A DNA stretch of 64,000 bases from Chaenocephalus aceratus (taxonomy: Eukaryota > Chordata > Actinopteri > Perciformes > Channichthyidae), in contig CM043800.1 in NCBI GenBank assembly GCA_023974075.1, positions 28,101,452-28,165,451 on the forward strand. Direction: 5' to 3'. The position numbers were made by a program, and so were the translations under genes. Positions 13,560 to 60,972 of the stretch are shown piece after piece; the first letter of the stretch is position 1, and each line of letters begins with the position of its first letter. The notes beneath the pieces were generated by a model. That model was not told where the DNA came from, searched no databases, and saw only the letters and a list, made by a program, of their open reading frames with translations.

Positions 13560-13819
13560 CAGAAAAACAAACACCATCCACATACTCATACTCTGACATG
13601 CAGCGGAGAGGGCTGCTGCCTCTGTTCCCTCGTCTCCTCTCTTCCACACACAGACACTCACCCTCTATCTAATTACAAACACCCACTTCTGCCCTGCAGT
13701 TGAAGGAGACCGAAAGAAGGATACGGCAGTAATGTGGCTGAGGAGCTTCATCTGAAAACATCTGCCTGGAGGACTCCTCCCTTCTCCTCTCTTGGTGGTC
13801 AACCCCAGCTCTGCAGCAG
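13560..13819 (+). other. dgkb: Candidate non-coding first exon (5' UTR) of dgkb
   Basis: The sequence ends at CTGCAGCAG followed by GTGAGC, a strong splice donor, about 2.1 kb upstream of the exon that holds the start codon. The 5' limit is arbitrary. A CCCTGCAG at 13691-13698 after a pyrimidine-rich stretch could instead be an acceptor, making a smaller exon 13699-13819. No dgkb coding is seen here, in line with the 5' non-coding exons of vertebrate DGKB. Confidence 0.4.
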
Positions 13820-15957
<2,138 letters not shown>

Positions 15958-16021
15958 ACTCCCCGCTGTGTGTTGCTGCCCGGGGAATGCTCGACTGACG
16001 GACAGAAAAGGCCTGAACACG

Positions 16022-50857
<34,836 letters not shown>

Positions 50858-51120
50858 TAAGTTTGTGGCTGACGGTTTATTTGAAATGTTTTTGTTCATT
50901 AAAGAAAATGTAATATATTATCCCAGAGGCTCCAAACTGTTCTGTCCTCATAAAACCATAAGATACTGCAATAAGAGTTAACACTAATTTAGACGGTTAA
51001 TGCTATGAATAGCAGCCTGATTACATTATCAGGCTAATACAACGGCTGCATTTGTTTTCAACAATTATCTAAACATTTCAATGGGCTTTGCAAATTCCTT
51101 TCAATGATGACTATCTCTAC

Positions 51121-51590
51121 CAACAAGTCCTCCAACTCATACGACCAAATATGTCGTTTGTTCAAGCGCTTAATACGACCTATAATTACGTTTTAAAGTT
51201 GTCGGCCTCGAGTGCTCCCGTTGAATGCAAACGTTACAGAGGGTTGTTTATTCACAAATAACCCTCTCTCTAAAATCCTAAATTGTAGGATAGTTTGGCC
51301 ATTAAAACGCTTTATGATTAGATTTCTAGCGAGAAGTATATATTGTACTTTTAGAATCCACGTCCAGTCGATATGTAGGATCTATAGTTTGATAGATATT
51401 ACGAAGATGATTTGAGGTTTCGTCAGGAGAACGTGTTTATGCGGCAAGCTTCCATGTAAAGTTACGGGTTGAAAACAGTATTTCTGGTCTCGACGTTTTC
51501 ATAATAAAACCAATGATCAAATGATTTAACAGTGATATCTGCAGTACTCATCCACTAAAAAACATCAGTTTATCCTAGTTAATTATACGA
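51121..51590 (+). repeat. Left terminal inverted repeat of the 4.54-kb element
   Basis: Pairs with 55165-55660, interrupted by small indels. The largest visible one is near the outer end, where the right arm has roughly 20 extra bases (ACACGACCACTAGAGG region). The arms have clearly diverged, so the insertion is not very recent. Confidence 0.8.
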
Positions 51591-52305
51591 CATTAATTGG
51601 TTTAAATTGTTTACAATGCTTTTGTGTTTTTCCCATAGGTTTTTCTCTTTCGATTCTGAGAGACACATTTCTTTTTTCAGAGGTTTTGATAGGCTAAAAT
51701 CACGCCGCAATGCACGTCGGGATATGGTGTTTATGTGATATGAAATCGGAAAACATTTAAAAAAAATAAAATAATACTTTATTCCGAGTGTTCTTGCTTT
51801 TCTCTTTGAAAGTCATCACATAACGGCATTGTAATACACGGTTCGGCTGCATTAAATATTACAGATCTGCCGTAGATATGTATTTATAGAGCCCTGATCA
51901 GAAGACCTTTTGACAAACTGGAAGAGATGCCGCCAAAACTGAATACGTGACGTGGACCATAAATATATCAACAATTAAACAACATCTTCCATTTCTTTTC
52001 ACACAATACGTCTCCTTGCAGTATCAACACTAATTCGGCTGACTTTTATATTTGATCCAATTAGTAGATAGTCTGTATTTACACCATAACGGTGCACAGC
52101 TGATAGAAAGGGACTTTTTTGTAGTTTTTAAAGATATTACTGATTTTCTGAACTACCTTTCCAACTCCTCATGCAGTTGACTGTTACAGGTCTATACAAG
52201 TTCATGGTACAATGCATAAGCTTCACATCGAGAGACTGAAACTGTATTTTCCTTCACCGTTCTGTTTTAATTTCACAATAAAAGAAGAAGAAGTTCGGAG
52301 AAGAC

Positions 52306-53274
52306 ATGGAGAAGGACTTTCGGGCGGAACCAAAGTTGTTCTGGAAAACTGTCCGACACCTCAGGAGCGGGAAGCAGGGAACCATCCAAGCTGTGTACAG
52401 TAAGGATGGGACGTTGTTGACCTCAACTGATGGAGTGTTAGGGCGTTGGAAGGAACACTTTGAGGAACTCCTGAACACGACAACTCCGCCCTCTATGTGA
52501 GAGGCAGAGCTGGAGTATGACGGGGGATCAACACCAATCTCCCGGGGGGAGGTCACTGAGGTCGTCAAACAACTCCACAGTGGCAAAGCCCCGGGGGTGG
52601 ATGAGATCCGCCCGGAAATGCTGAAGGCTCTGGGTGTTGAGGGACTGTCATGGTTGACACGTCTCATCAACATTGCATGGAAGTCGGAAACAGTACGGAA
52701 GGAGTGGCAGACCGGGGTGGTGCTTCCCCTTTTTAAAAAGGGGGATCAGAGGGTGTGTGCCAATTACAGAGGCATCACACTACTCAGCCTCCCCGGGAAA
52801 GTTTACTCTAAGGTACTCGAAAGGAGGGTCAGGCCGATTGTCGAACCTCAGATTGAGGAGGAACAATGCGGATTCCGTCCTGGTCGTGGAACGACGGATC
52901 AGCTTTTTACTCTCGCAAGGATCCTGGAGGGGGCCTGGGAGTACGCTCATCCGGTCTACATGTGTTTTGTAGACTTGGAGAAGGCGTATGACCGAGTTCC
53001 CAGGGAGTTACTGTGGGAGGTGCTGCGGGAGTATGGGGTGAGGGGGTCTCTACTCAGGGCCATCCAATCTCTGTACTCCCAAAGCGAGAGCTGTGTCCGG
53101 GTCCTCGGCAGTAAGTCGGACCCATTTCCGGTGAGGGTTGGCCTCCGCCAGGGCTGCGCTTTGTCACCAATCCTGTTTGTAATATACATGGATCGGATTT
53201 CGAGGCGTAGTCGTGGGGGGAGGGGGTCTGCAGTTCGGTGGACTAAGGATTGCACCACTGCTTTTTGCAGATGA
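52306..53274 (+). pseudogene. Rex3 reverse transcriptase, N-terminal and central part
   Basis: One frame holds MEKDFRAEPKLFWKTVRHLR, an in-frame TGA at 52498-52500, and then DEIRPEMLK, NYRGITLLSLPGKVYSKVLE, EEEQCGFRPGRGTTDQLFTL and CFVDLEKAYDRVPRELLWEV (RT motif A) up to GLRQGCALSPILFVIYMDRI (motif B). The frame is lost in a G-rich stretch near 53210-53225. Confidence 0.88.
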
Positions 53275-54053
53275 TGTGGTTCTAATGGCTTCATCGGTCT
53301 GCGACCTTCAGCACTCACTGGATCGGTTCGCAACCGAGTGTGAAGCGGCTGGGATGAGGAGCAGCACCTCCAAATCTGAGGCCATGGTTCTCAGCAGGAA
53401 ACCGATGGACTGTCCACTCCAAGTAGGGAATGAGTCCTTACCCCAAGTGAAGGAGTTCAAGTATCTCGGGGTCTTGTTCTCGAGTGAGGGAACAATGGAG
53501 CGTGAGATGGAGCCGGAGAATCGGAGCAGCGGGAGCGGTACTGCAGTCGCTTTACCGCACCGTTGTGACGAAAAGGGAGCTGAGCCAGAAGGCAAAGCTC
53601 TCTGTCTACCGGGCCATTTTCGTTCCTACCCTCACCTATGGTCATGAAGGATGGGTCATGACCGAAAGAACGAGATCGCGGATACAAGCGGCCGAGATGT
53701 ATTTTCTCCGCAGGGTGGCTGGTGTCTCCCTTAGGGATAAGGTGAGAAGTTCGGTCATCAGGGAGGGACTCGGAGTTGAGCCGCTCCTCCTTCGCGTTGA
53801 AAGGAGCCAGTTGAGGTGGTTTGGGCACCTAGTTAGGATGCCACCTGGGCGCCTCCCTAGGGAGGTGTTCCAGGCACGTCCAGCTGGGAAGAGACCAAGG
53901 GGTAGACCTAGGACCAGGTGGAGGGATTATATCTCTTCGCTGGCCTGGGAGTGCCTTGGGATCCCCCAGTCAGAGCTGGTTGATGTCGCCAGGGAAAAGA
54001 AAGTGTGGGGCTCTCTGCTGGAACTGCTACCCCCGCGACCCGACCACGGATAA
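53213..54053 (+). pseudogene. Rex3 reverse transcriptase, FADD box and C-terminal part, frameshifted
   Basis: The second frame carries LLFADDVVLMASSVCDLQHS (catalytic FADD at about 53264-53275) and KEFKYLGVLFSSEGTMEREM. A second frameshift near 53500-53540 leads to a third frame with KAKLSVYRAIFVPTLTYGHE and RWFGHLVRMPPGRLPREVFQ, the usual C-terminal segment. Two frameshifts and one stop make the element dead. Confidence 0.88.
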
Positions 54054-55164
54054 GCGGGAGAAGATGGATGGATGGATGAATAAAGTGAATAGTCATATTA
54101 TGTTTGATATTATTATGTTTTATTAACTAGACCACTGGTTTTTTAAACCGCACCGCCTAGTGGTTAAAGCACGTTATTTAATTTAGTTGTTGAATAAGTT
54201 ATATTTGATGACAACATTTAAATATTAAGAGTAGCCTACATACAAAATAGGGGTCAATGATAGAAATATAGAATAGAAAATATCAAGAAGATACTGTAGT
54301 GATCTCTACAATAAAACAGTTTAGTGCAGGACGTCCAAAGATATTAACAGGAGGATGTGCAAAACAGACAAACTGATAAGGCTGAATTTTACTCAGGTGT
54401 AACTAAAGTCTGATTTAAGGGTTGTTTATATTTCACATCATTAATCAGAATCTGCAAAGTAACAAAATAAATGTAGTAGAGTAAAAATACCAGGTTAACC
54501 TCTGAATTGTAGTGGAGTAGAACAAAGTAGTACATGCTGCTGTAACAAAAACATTTCCTAACTTGGGATCAATAAAGTATCTTATCTTAAGATGATCGAT
54601 GGCTACTGCCATATTTGCTAAATGTGCATCTGAACCTTGACAAGTGCATGTTTCAGGCTTATCAATTAACAACAGGAGGGGTCACAGACATAAGACCAGC
54701 TGTTACATAAAGCGCTTCTGACCTTTGCTGTCATGTGGGTATAGTAATGCTGCCCATTATGGACACAAGCAATTTTCACCCATGTATTAATTATATGTTT
54801 TAAATTTGATAACACCAATGTGTTTCGTATCCCCTAAACCTCCAGGGATGTATACAATTTAATACTGGCAACTTCTAATTGTGGGAAATACGAAAACGTC
54901 TTTTAAAACTACAATTCCCAGTAGAGACGTGCCATAGAACATGTTGCGAAACACACAATAGCCAGCATGTGTAATTCTGGGGGGGAGGGCTGGGCTGGAC
55001 CCGTCCAAGTCCAGTTTTGGATAGTCTGGCGTGGTTCCATTCCATTTCAAAGAGCTGTTTGACACTCGGCGTAACCTTGTCGCACTGCCACTCCAACATC
55101 CAATCACAGAGCTTGAGGGCTAATCACGGGGTTTGTAAAGCAAGGCGGATGTTGTAGTCCCAAA

Positions 55165-55660
55165 CGATAGGATAAACTGATTTTTAGTGGATGAGTAATG
55201 GAGATATCACTGTGTAATCATTTGACAGTGTGGGGAATACTTCCGGTTTTATTATGAAAACTTCGAGACCGGAAATACTGTTTTCACCCACGCTAACTTT
55301 TCATGGAAGCTGCCCCATATACAGTACACGTTCTCCTGGCGAGACCTCAAATCATCTTCGTATATCTATCAAACTGTAGATCCTACACATCCACTGGACG
55401 TAGATTATAAAAGTACAATATACACTTCTCGCTAGAAATCTAATAAAAAAGCATTTTAATGCCAAACTATTCCACAATTTAGGATTTTCCAGAGAGGGTT
55501 ATTTGTGAATAAACGACCCTCCGGAGCATTTGCAATCGACAGGAGCATGTTGTTTCTTACACGACCACTAGAGGTGCTACACTTTAAAACGTGACTCTGG
55601 GTCGTATTTAGCTGCTGAACAATCGACCTGTATGGTCGTTTTTTGTAGGAGGACAGGCTG
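55165..55660 (-). repeat. Right terminal inverted repeat of the 4.54-kb element
   Basis: Complement of the left repeat; its inner end is near GATAGGATAAACTGATTTTT, matching the complement of left positions about 51560-51580. Confidence 0.8.
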
Positions 55661-55668
55661 ATCTCTAC

Positions 55669-57118
55669 GCATATTTTACATTTGGTTTAATTCATTGCGT
55701 ATATACAGTATAATGGGTTTATAAAAATACTATATACTATGGAGTATGCCAACACCTATATTATCAATCTCAGTAATTGTATACTGCACAACTTAATATA
55801 TTACAATTATTTATTTTTCATTTATTTTAAACTGCCACAATAGATCCGTTATCTACATGCAGTTTCTAATGAGTCCAAACTATATTTTTCTGGCTGCACA
55901 TATTTGTTATAAAACATACAGCTGAAATTTGAATTATAGGAGCACACTCTTTTTCATGAATGTGTACATTGAGGTAATTGAAAAATATTTGTCCCCTTCA
56001 GAATCAAAAATCTTGCAACTTTATGGCCTAGATAGAATATATTATATATAGAAATATTTCTTGAACCAACGACCACAATGGGAACAAGTCTCACTTTATC
56101 TAAAGAAATGAAAGAGAAAATGTCAAACTCCTCCCAGTGTAAACAAACCAACAGGGTACTGTATGTGCAGATCTGATCTGGAGCTCAGCATGACGAATGT
56201 ACCAGCTCCATATTTAGCATTAGCGATTACCTCGAGAAGATGCGTCTACCTTTATGAGTAGAACAAATGTGGCATCTATGTTTCCATCAATATTTAAAGT
56301 CTCCCATACGTCTCCACTAGCGCCAGGGAGTAATTGCAGGCCTAATTGAATTTGCTTGGCTAGTTTGACATCATGGATCAGTCAGACTGATGACATGCAG
56401 CCTCCTAATAATCCCATTTGTACTAATTATCATTTTTTACCCTAGTACAACATTTAGCCAACCATCCCTCTGCTGCTTGTTGCTTGAACATGCAGATATG
56501 AGAGAGAAAGATTTCACAAGGAAAAGAAGGTTTATAGATAAACGTATTGACTCTAATTTTGTGATAAAATAAAGAGGGTGTTGGGTAGTAATCCCCATAT
56601 ACGCTGGTACCAATGTTCATGTTTCAACCTTGTTTATCACACTCAACTTCAGTCACTTTCTAGGTCTCCATGCAGGACACACACAGCTCTGTTGTTTTAC
56701 ACCATTTTAAGCCTTTGTGAAAAATGATTTAGATATTTTAAGAAAATTATTCTGTCTGTTATTTGAATTCAATGAATAATTCAGTAGGGGGAATGGGTTT
56801 AGGATCTCTCTATTACACACTATCCTTGCTGATTCAATAATGCATGATTATAGTTTTTCAAGGTAGCATAGACTTTGTTGAATTTGTCCAAAGGGCTCGT
56901 GTCCATTGGAGGTGTATTGCAACTTATCACAGAGTCATTTTCCCGCAGCCTGAAGCAGTTTCTCAGGATCTTCAGTGTCAAAAGAGGCAGCCTTTCTCTG
57001 CTACAGTATTTTATATCACTTTTATCTGCAATAAGGATGTTTCTTTCAAAAATAAATGAAAGGATTGATATTTTTGACTACTTTTTAACAAGCTTTATGC
57101 ACCATAAAACTCACTAAA
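55669..57118. other. Intron DNA between two large elements, nothing assigned
   Basis: AT-rich; short ORFs without family resemblance. No repeat boundary recognised. Confidence 0.5.
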
Positions 57119-57168
57119 AACTATAGGTTACTTACGTAACCCCAGCCCTCAGAGTAACATGAAGTGAG

Positions 57169-57339
57169 ATGTCTCACTATGGGATGCGCCTCATCGCGGA
57201 GCAAACAGAAGCATCAATCTCATTACGCCAATCCTGATTGGCTGGTGATCTTGACGTCAGCGTCAGGGAATTCACCCCCTATAAGTAGCTTGCGCCACGA
57301 CGCATGCGTCATTCAAAATAAGCACCTCTTCTCGCTTCA
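57169..57339 (+). repeat. DIRS inverted terminal repeat, 3' side of element
   Basis: Complement of 61630-61795 apart from a 5-bp indel (AAAATAAG against AAA near 57315) and few substitutions. It carries GCCAATCCTGATTGGC (57227-57242), TGACGTCA (57252-57259) and CTATAAGTAG (57280-57289). Confidence 0.92.
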
Positions 57340-57361
57340 CCATAGCAAGGAGGGCCATCTG

Positions 57362-57459
57362 GTGAGACATCTCACTTCATGTTACTCTGAGTGCTGGGGT
57401 TACGTAAGTAACCTATAGTTCTCATTCATAACACTCCGTTCGATGTCTCACTATGGGAT
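57362..57459 (-). repeat. DIRS internal complementary region
   Basis: 57362-57418 is the reverse complement of 57121-57177 with one mismatch. 57418-57459 matches the complement of the other terminus (61781-61806) but contains 13 extra bases (about 57428-57440). The two halves meet at GTT. In DIRS elements this region is the template that restores the ends during circle formation. Confidence 0.9.
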
Positions 57460-57499
57460 ATTGTAGCTCCCGTATTGCCAGACGAGCTTATCTCGAGAA

Positions 57500-57966
57500 T
57501 CACCAAACCGACCAGAACTTTAACAGGTAGGGCTCCGACTCAACCAGGTGCCCAGCACTGCTTGAGTCACACTGGGAGCAGAACGTCCAGCCTGTTAAGA
57601 GGCGAGGCGAGGACCAGCTCGCCGCTTGCACCAATGTCTTGGATGGGAGACATCCTGGACAGAGCCCAGGATGCAGCCAGACCCTGAGTCGAAAGAACTC
57701 GCGAACCCGAGGGTACCTGCAAACTCTCACTCGTATGGGCCCCACAGCAATTGCTTCCACAAACAGTGGGAGAGCCGTTGCTTAATAACAGGCTTGCCCT
57801 TATAAGGGATAGCCCAGGACACGAGGGGCTTGGTCATTATGACGAAGCACCCCTGATCTGTCCCTGTACGTGCGTAAAGCACGGGCTGGATACGGCAAAT
57901 CCGGCCGCTGTTCCCCGGAGGAATACAGTGGCTGGGAGGATGCCTCAATGTCAAATATGGTACCAC
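57500..57966 (-). pseudogene. DIRS tyrosine recombinase, C-terminal part, frameshifted
   Basis: One frame has PLVSWAIPYKGKPVIKQRLS and then HCLWKQLLWGPYE, matching the recombinase block seen in fish DIRS as SW..PHKGKPVSKQRLSHW. A second frame has VQAASWSSPRLLTGW, close to the AASW(S/A)xP segment after the HxxR motif. The N-terminal half that normally precedes this is not found between 57990 and the connector. Confidence 0.7.
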
Positions 57967-58414
57967 TCACGGGCCAGGCCCATAGAGCCAAGCGCTCTGG
58001 GTGTGGGTGAAAGATCGCCCCCCCCTGCTTGGGACAGTATGTCCCTGCGTAGTGGGAGCTGCCATGGCTGCCCGCACAGCAGCTGATATATCTCTGCTAG
58101 CCAGTACATAGCAGGCCAGTGTGGAGCTATCAGGATAAGTGTGTGGCGTTGCTCTCTCACTATGGCCAGAGTTGGAGGTATCAGAGCCAGGGGTGGAAAC
58201 GCGTACAATCGTGCGCGAGTGCATCCACGCCTAACGGTGCATTCAGATCACGCATCGAAAAGAACAGCCGACACTGAGCGTTGTCTTTCGATGCGAACAG
58301 ATCCACTGCAGCTCTGCCGTAACGCACCCACAGCTGGCTCACAATCCTTGGATGTAGAGTCCAGTCTGCGTAAAGTGGTGCACCTCTGGACAGTAGATCT
58401 GCCCCGAAGTTCAT
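57951..58414 (-). pseudogene. DIRS connector after RNase H
   Basis: It encodes NFGADLLSRGAPLYADWTLH, VDLFASKDNAQCRLFFS and, in the next frame, AFPPLALIPPTLAIVREQRH followed by APHWPAMYWLAEIYQLLCGQ. These are the conserved post-RNase H segments of DIRS polyproteins (ADLLSR, DLFA, FPP..LIP.TL, APxWPxxxW). Confidence 0.8.
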
Positions 58415-58454
58415 TACTCCCGGTACGTGCGTCGCTCTCAGAGAGAGGAGACGT

Positions 58455-58814
58455 CTACCGCTCCATAGGATAAGTTTGCGCGCGTGTGTGTAACTGGAGA
58501 GAACGCAAACCCCCTTGGCGGTTAATATACGATATTGTGGTCGTATTGTCTGTCCTCACGAGGACGTGATGTCCCCTGAGGAAAGGCAGAAAGCGTTTTA
58601 GGGTGAGAAACACCACTAAAAGCTCCAGGTAATTTATGTGCGCCCGCTGGAGGTCTCTGCTCCAGAGACCCCTCACCGGGCGACTTTCATAAATACCTCC
58701 CCAACCTGTCAGACATGCGTCCGTGGTGACCACTTTCCGTGAAAGGACAGCATCATAGGCACACCTCGTACTAGACAAGTCGGGTGCAGCCAGTGGCGCA
58801 GTGCCATTACGCAT
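58455..58814 (-). pseudogene. DIRS RNase H
   Basis: The segment includes VVTTDACLTGWGGIYESRPV (catalytic TDA), HINYLELLVVFLTLKRFLPF (catalytic E in LEL) and GHHVLVRTDNTTTISYINRQ (RTDN). The three RNase H carboxylates are recognisable. It is in a different frame from the reverse transcriptase. Confidence 0.87.
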
Positions 58815-58833
58815 TTCACAGTAACCATCACTC

Positions 58834-59956
58834 TCACACCCAGCGCTGAAACTCCCTCATGTGTAAGCGTCCCAGTCGTACGACCAGGATGGCTGACGCC
58901 ATGAGCCCCAGCAATCGCAGGCATGATCTGAAGAGAACATGTTTGTGCAGCTGGAAAAGAGCGAGACAAGCTCTGAAAGCTTTCACTCTTTCCGCTGACA
59001 AGCGAGCTGAAAAGCGCACCGAGTTCAGGCGTAAACCCAGGAAGAGTATAGTCTGCGCGGGGCACAACATGCTCTTCTCTGTATTTATTATGAAACCCAG
59101 GTCGAGCAGGTGTTTTACGAGGACATTTGTCTGCGTAACAGCCTCCTGCTCCGACTGTGCGAGAAGCAGCCAGTCGTCCAGGTAGGTCGCCAGGCGAATA
59201 CCCTGTTGTTTCAACGGGGCTATCGCGGCTTCCGTACATCGTACAAACACCCTTGGACTAAGAGACAGACCAAAGGGGAGTACTCTGTATTCATAACAGA
59301 TACCTTGAAATGCGAATCTCAGATATTTTCCTGTGTGGGTAATATACTGGGATGTGAAAATACGCATCTTTCAGGTCGACTGATATAAACCAGTCATTTT
59401 GTCGCACGAGCCGCAGCAGAGATGTGTGAGTGAGCATTCTGAACTTATATCTTTTTAGATATTTGTTCAGAGCCCTCAAATCAAGTATTGGCCGAATTCC
59501 ATTCCCTCCCCGTTTGGGAACGAGGAAGTACTTGGAATAGAAGCCGCCCTGACTCTGCTCGGCGGGTACAATAGATATAGTGAGAGAATCTCTTTCTCCA
59601 GAATGAGGGCTGACTCTCCTCGGGCCTGCGAATGCAGAATGCCCGAGAAGCGAGGAGGGGTGACAGCGAATTGGAGTCTGTAGCCCCGTGTTACTGTCTT
59701 GAAAACCCAAGCAGATGATGTGAGCATCTTCCACTGCGTGCTCCTTAGAGCCAGTGGAGATGTCACATCTCCTCCTCTCTGAGTCTCTATTTGTTGTGTT
59801 ATGTGGCCCTCTAGTGTCTGAACACAGTGGTGCCCCTTTTCGACAATACCCACCGACACTGCGCATGCGCGTGACGGTGGTGCCTTCACAACCCCAGCCG
59901 GCACTGCGCATGCGCGTGACGGTGGTGCCCTTAGAGCCCCAGCCGGCACTGCGCAT
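58834..59956 (-). pseudogene. DIRS reverse transcriptase, split by a frameshift
   Basis: The first frame (59291-59956) has GGFYSKYFLVPKRGGNGIRP, ILDLRALNKYL and WFISVDLKDAYFHIPVYYPH (motif A, VDLKDAYFHI). The second (58834-59367) has CYEYRVLPFGLSLSPRVFVR (motif B) and IRLATYLDDWLLLAQSEQEA with catalytic YLDD at about 59173-59184. Ends with FLGLRLNSVRFSARLS. YLDDWLL is typical of DIRS. Confidence 0.9.
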
Positions 59957-59990
59957 GCGCGTGGCGGTGGTGCCTTCACAGACCCGCCAG
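59844..59990 (-). repeat. 45-bp GC-rich tandem repeat, three copies, inside the DIRS coding region
   Basis: TGCGCATGCGCG begins at 59860, 59905 and 59950, exactly 45 bp apart. The unit is in frame for the host ORF and encodes a 15-residue repeat (APPSRACAVPAG and variants). Each unit has the NRF1 consensus YGCGCAYGCGCR. Copies differ by only a few bases. Confidence 0.92.
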
Positions 59991-60276
59991 TAATCCGCCT
60001 TTTGAGAGATGCCGTAGCTGCTCTCAGAAGGGGAACAATTGACAGGCTGTTTATTGGTTTTATTGATTTTCTTTTCATTTTTTTGAGCTGCGCCCTCGGC
60101 CTGAAGCCTGGATGCGTCAGCGGCAAATGTTTTATAACAAAATAATCAATCAATGTGTGACATGTGTTTGTGCGGACTTGAGGATGGTGTTGAGGCATCT
60201 CTCGAGGCGGCGGGAACACATTCAGAGCTGGGGAATGAACTTCCAGCTCTGTCACGGAGGGGAGAAGGAGGGGCTG

Positions 60277-60972
60277 TCACGCCGCTCGCTTCTTCTTCCT
60301 CGACTGCTGGCCGAAATTCTGGGTTGGCTGAGCCTGAGCTGCAGCCGGAACCGGAGATTTTCTAGGCCAGCTTGCCCTTGTCTCCAGCCTGGGCTGGGGA
60401 CTCGGGGTGGGCTGCGACCTCTGCGTCTTCGGTGCTTTAAACCGAGCAGAGTTCGAGGCAGCTTGGGCAAAGGACTGCTGCTGCAAGGACTGCTGCTGCG
60501 AAGGCAGCGGCTGGACCCTTCGAGGGAGGCAGAGGTGGAGTGCCTCGTCCTCCTTCTTCTTCGTCTCACACCTCCTTTGCATGGAGGCGAGAGCGGAGCC
60601 GAAAATTCCCTCGGGAACGATGGGCATATCCAGCACATCCTCCTTTTCCCGGGCTGGGAGGTTGGTGAGGTTGAGCCATCTAGCTCTTTCTTGCACCACC
60701 ATGATCCCCATTACCTTGCCCATGGCCTGGACGGCACAGCGTTGGACACGGAGACAAATGTCCGTGACCGCTGCCATCTCGTCCAGAGTGGCTGCCCCCG
60801 GGTTACACGACAGGTCCTCACAGAGCTCCGCTTGGTAAGCGGTTAGCAGCGAGGACACGTTCAGGGCCCTGGCGGACAACGCTGCAGCTTTGTAGGACTT
60901 TTCAGTCATTGTCGACTGAAAACGGTCCGACTTTGCTGGCAGCGTGGGGTTCCTGCTCGGTGACGGGCCCAC
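60277..60972 (-). CDS. DIRS gag-like protein
   Basis: 231 residues, open. It includes ALSARALNVSSLLTAYQAEL and CEDLSCNPGAATLDEMAAVT, features of fish DIRS gag proteins, then a Gln-rich region (PLPSQQQSLQQQSFAQAASN) and a basic C-terminus (RKKKRAA). It comes first in the minus-strand order, before RT. It is the only DIRS coding block still open over its length; the true start may lie upstream of the Met used here. Confidence 0.75.
   Translation of the reverse strand: MGPSPSRNPTLPAKSDRFQSTMTEKSYKAAALSARALNVSSLLTAYQAELCEDLSCNPGAATLDEMAAVTDICLRVQRCAVQAMGKVMGIMVVQERARWLNLTNLPAREKEDVLDMPIVPEGIFGSALASMQRRCETKKKEDEALHLCLPRRVQPLPSQQQSLQQQSFAQAASNSARFKAPKTQRSQPTPSPQPRLETRASWPRKSPVPAAAQAQPTQNFGQQSRKKKRAA

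Larger units (their letters stand above)
52285..54078 (+). mobile_element. Rex3 (RTE-type) LINE, 5'-truncated, nested
   Basis: It carries a reverse transcriptase in the plus strand with the block KEWQTGVVLPLFKKGDQRVC characteristic of Rex3. The 3' end, GATAAGCGGGAGAAGATGGA, runs into GATG repeats, the known Rex3 tail. The 5' end is cut near 52285, so the endonuclease is missing. It lies in the middle of the 4.54-kb inverted-repeat element and must be younger than it. Confidence 0.88.
51121..55660. mobile_element. 4.54-kb element with long terminal inverted repeats and 8-bp target duplication
   Basis: ATCTCTAC at 51113-51120 and again at 55661-55668 brackets the element. Termini are CAACAAGTCCTCCAACTC at the left and CAGCCTGTCCTCCTACAAA when the right end is read inward. 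Inverted similarity extends through 51121-51590 and 55165-55660 (for example CGAAGATGATTTGAGGT against its complement at about 55344-55360). Sub-terminal ACGAC motifs recur near both ends. An 8-bp duplication and a CA(G) terminus fit hAT-type insertion, but no transposase is seen. A Rex3 copy is nested inside. Confidence 0.8.

Noticed and set aside
12948..13661. Overlapping ORFs on both strands just upstream of the dgkb first exon
   Set aside because: They come from low-complexity GA/CT-rich DNA and resemble no protein; the region is better read as promoter and 5' UTR.
52254..53828. Minus-strand ORFs opposite the Rex3 reverse transcriptase
   Set aside because: They lack any RT or other motif, while the plus strand has motif A, motif B and the FADD box.
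59754..60846. Plus-strand ORFs of up to 244 residues across the DIRS gag region
   Set aside because: They are antisense shadows; the minus strand carries gag-like and RT motifs in the expected order.
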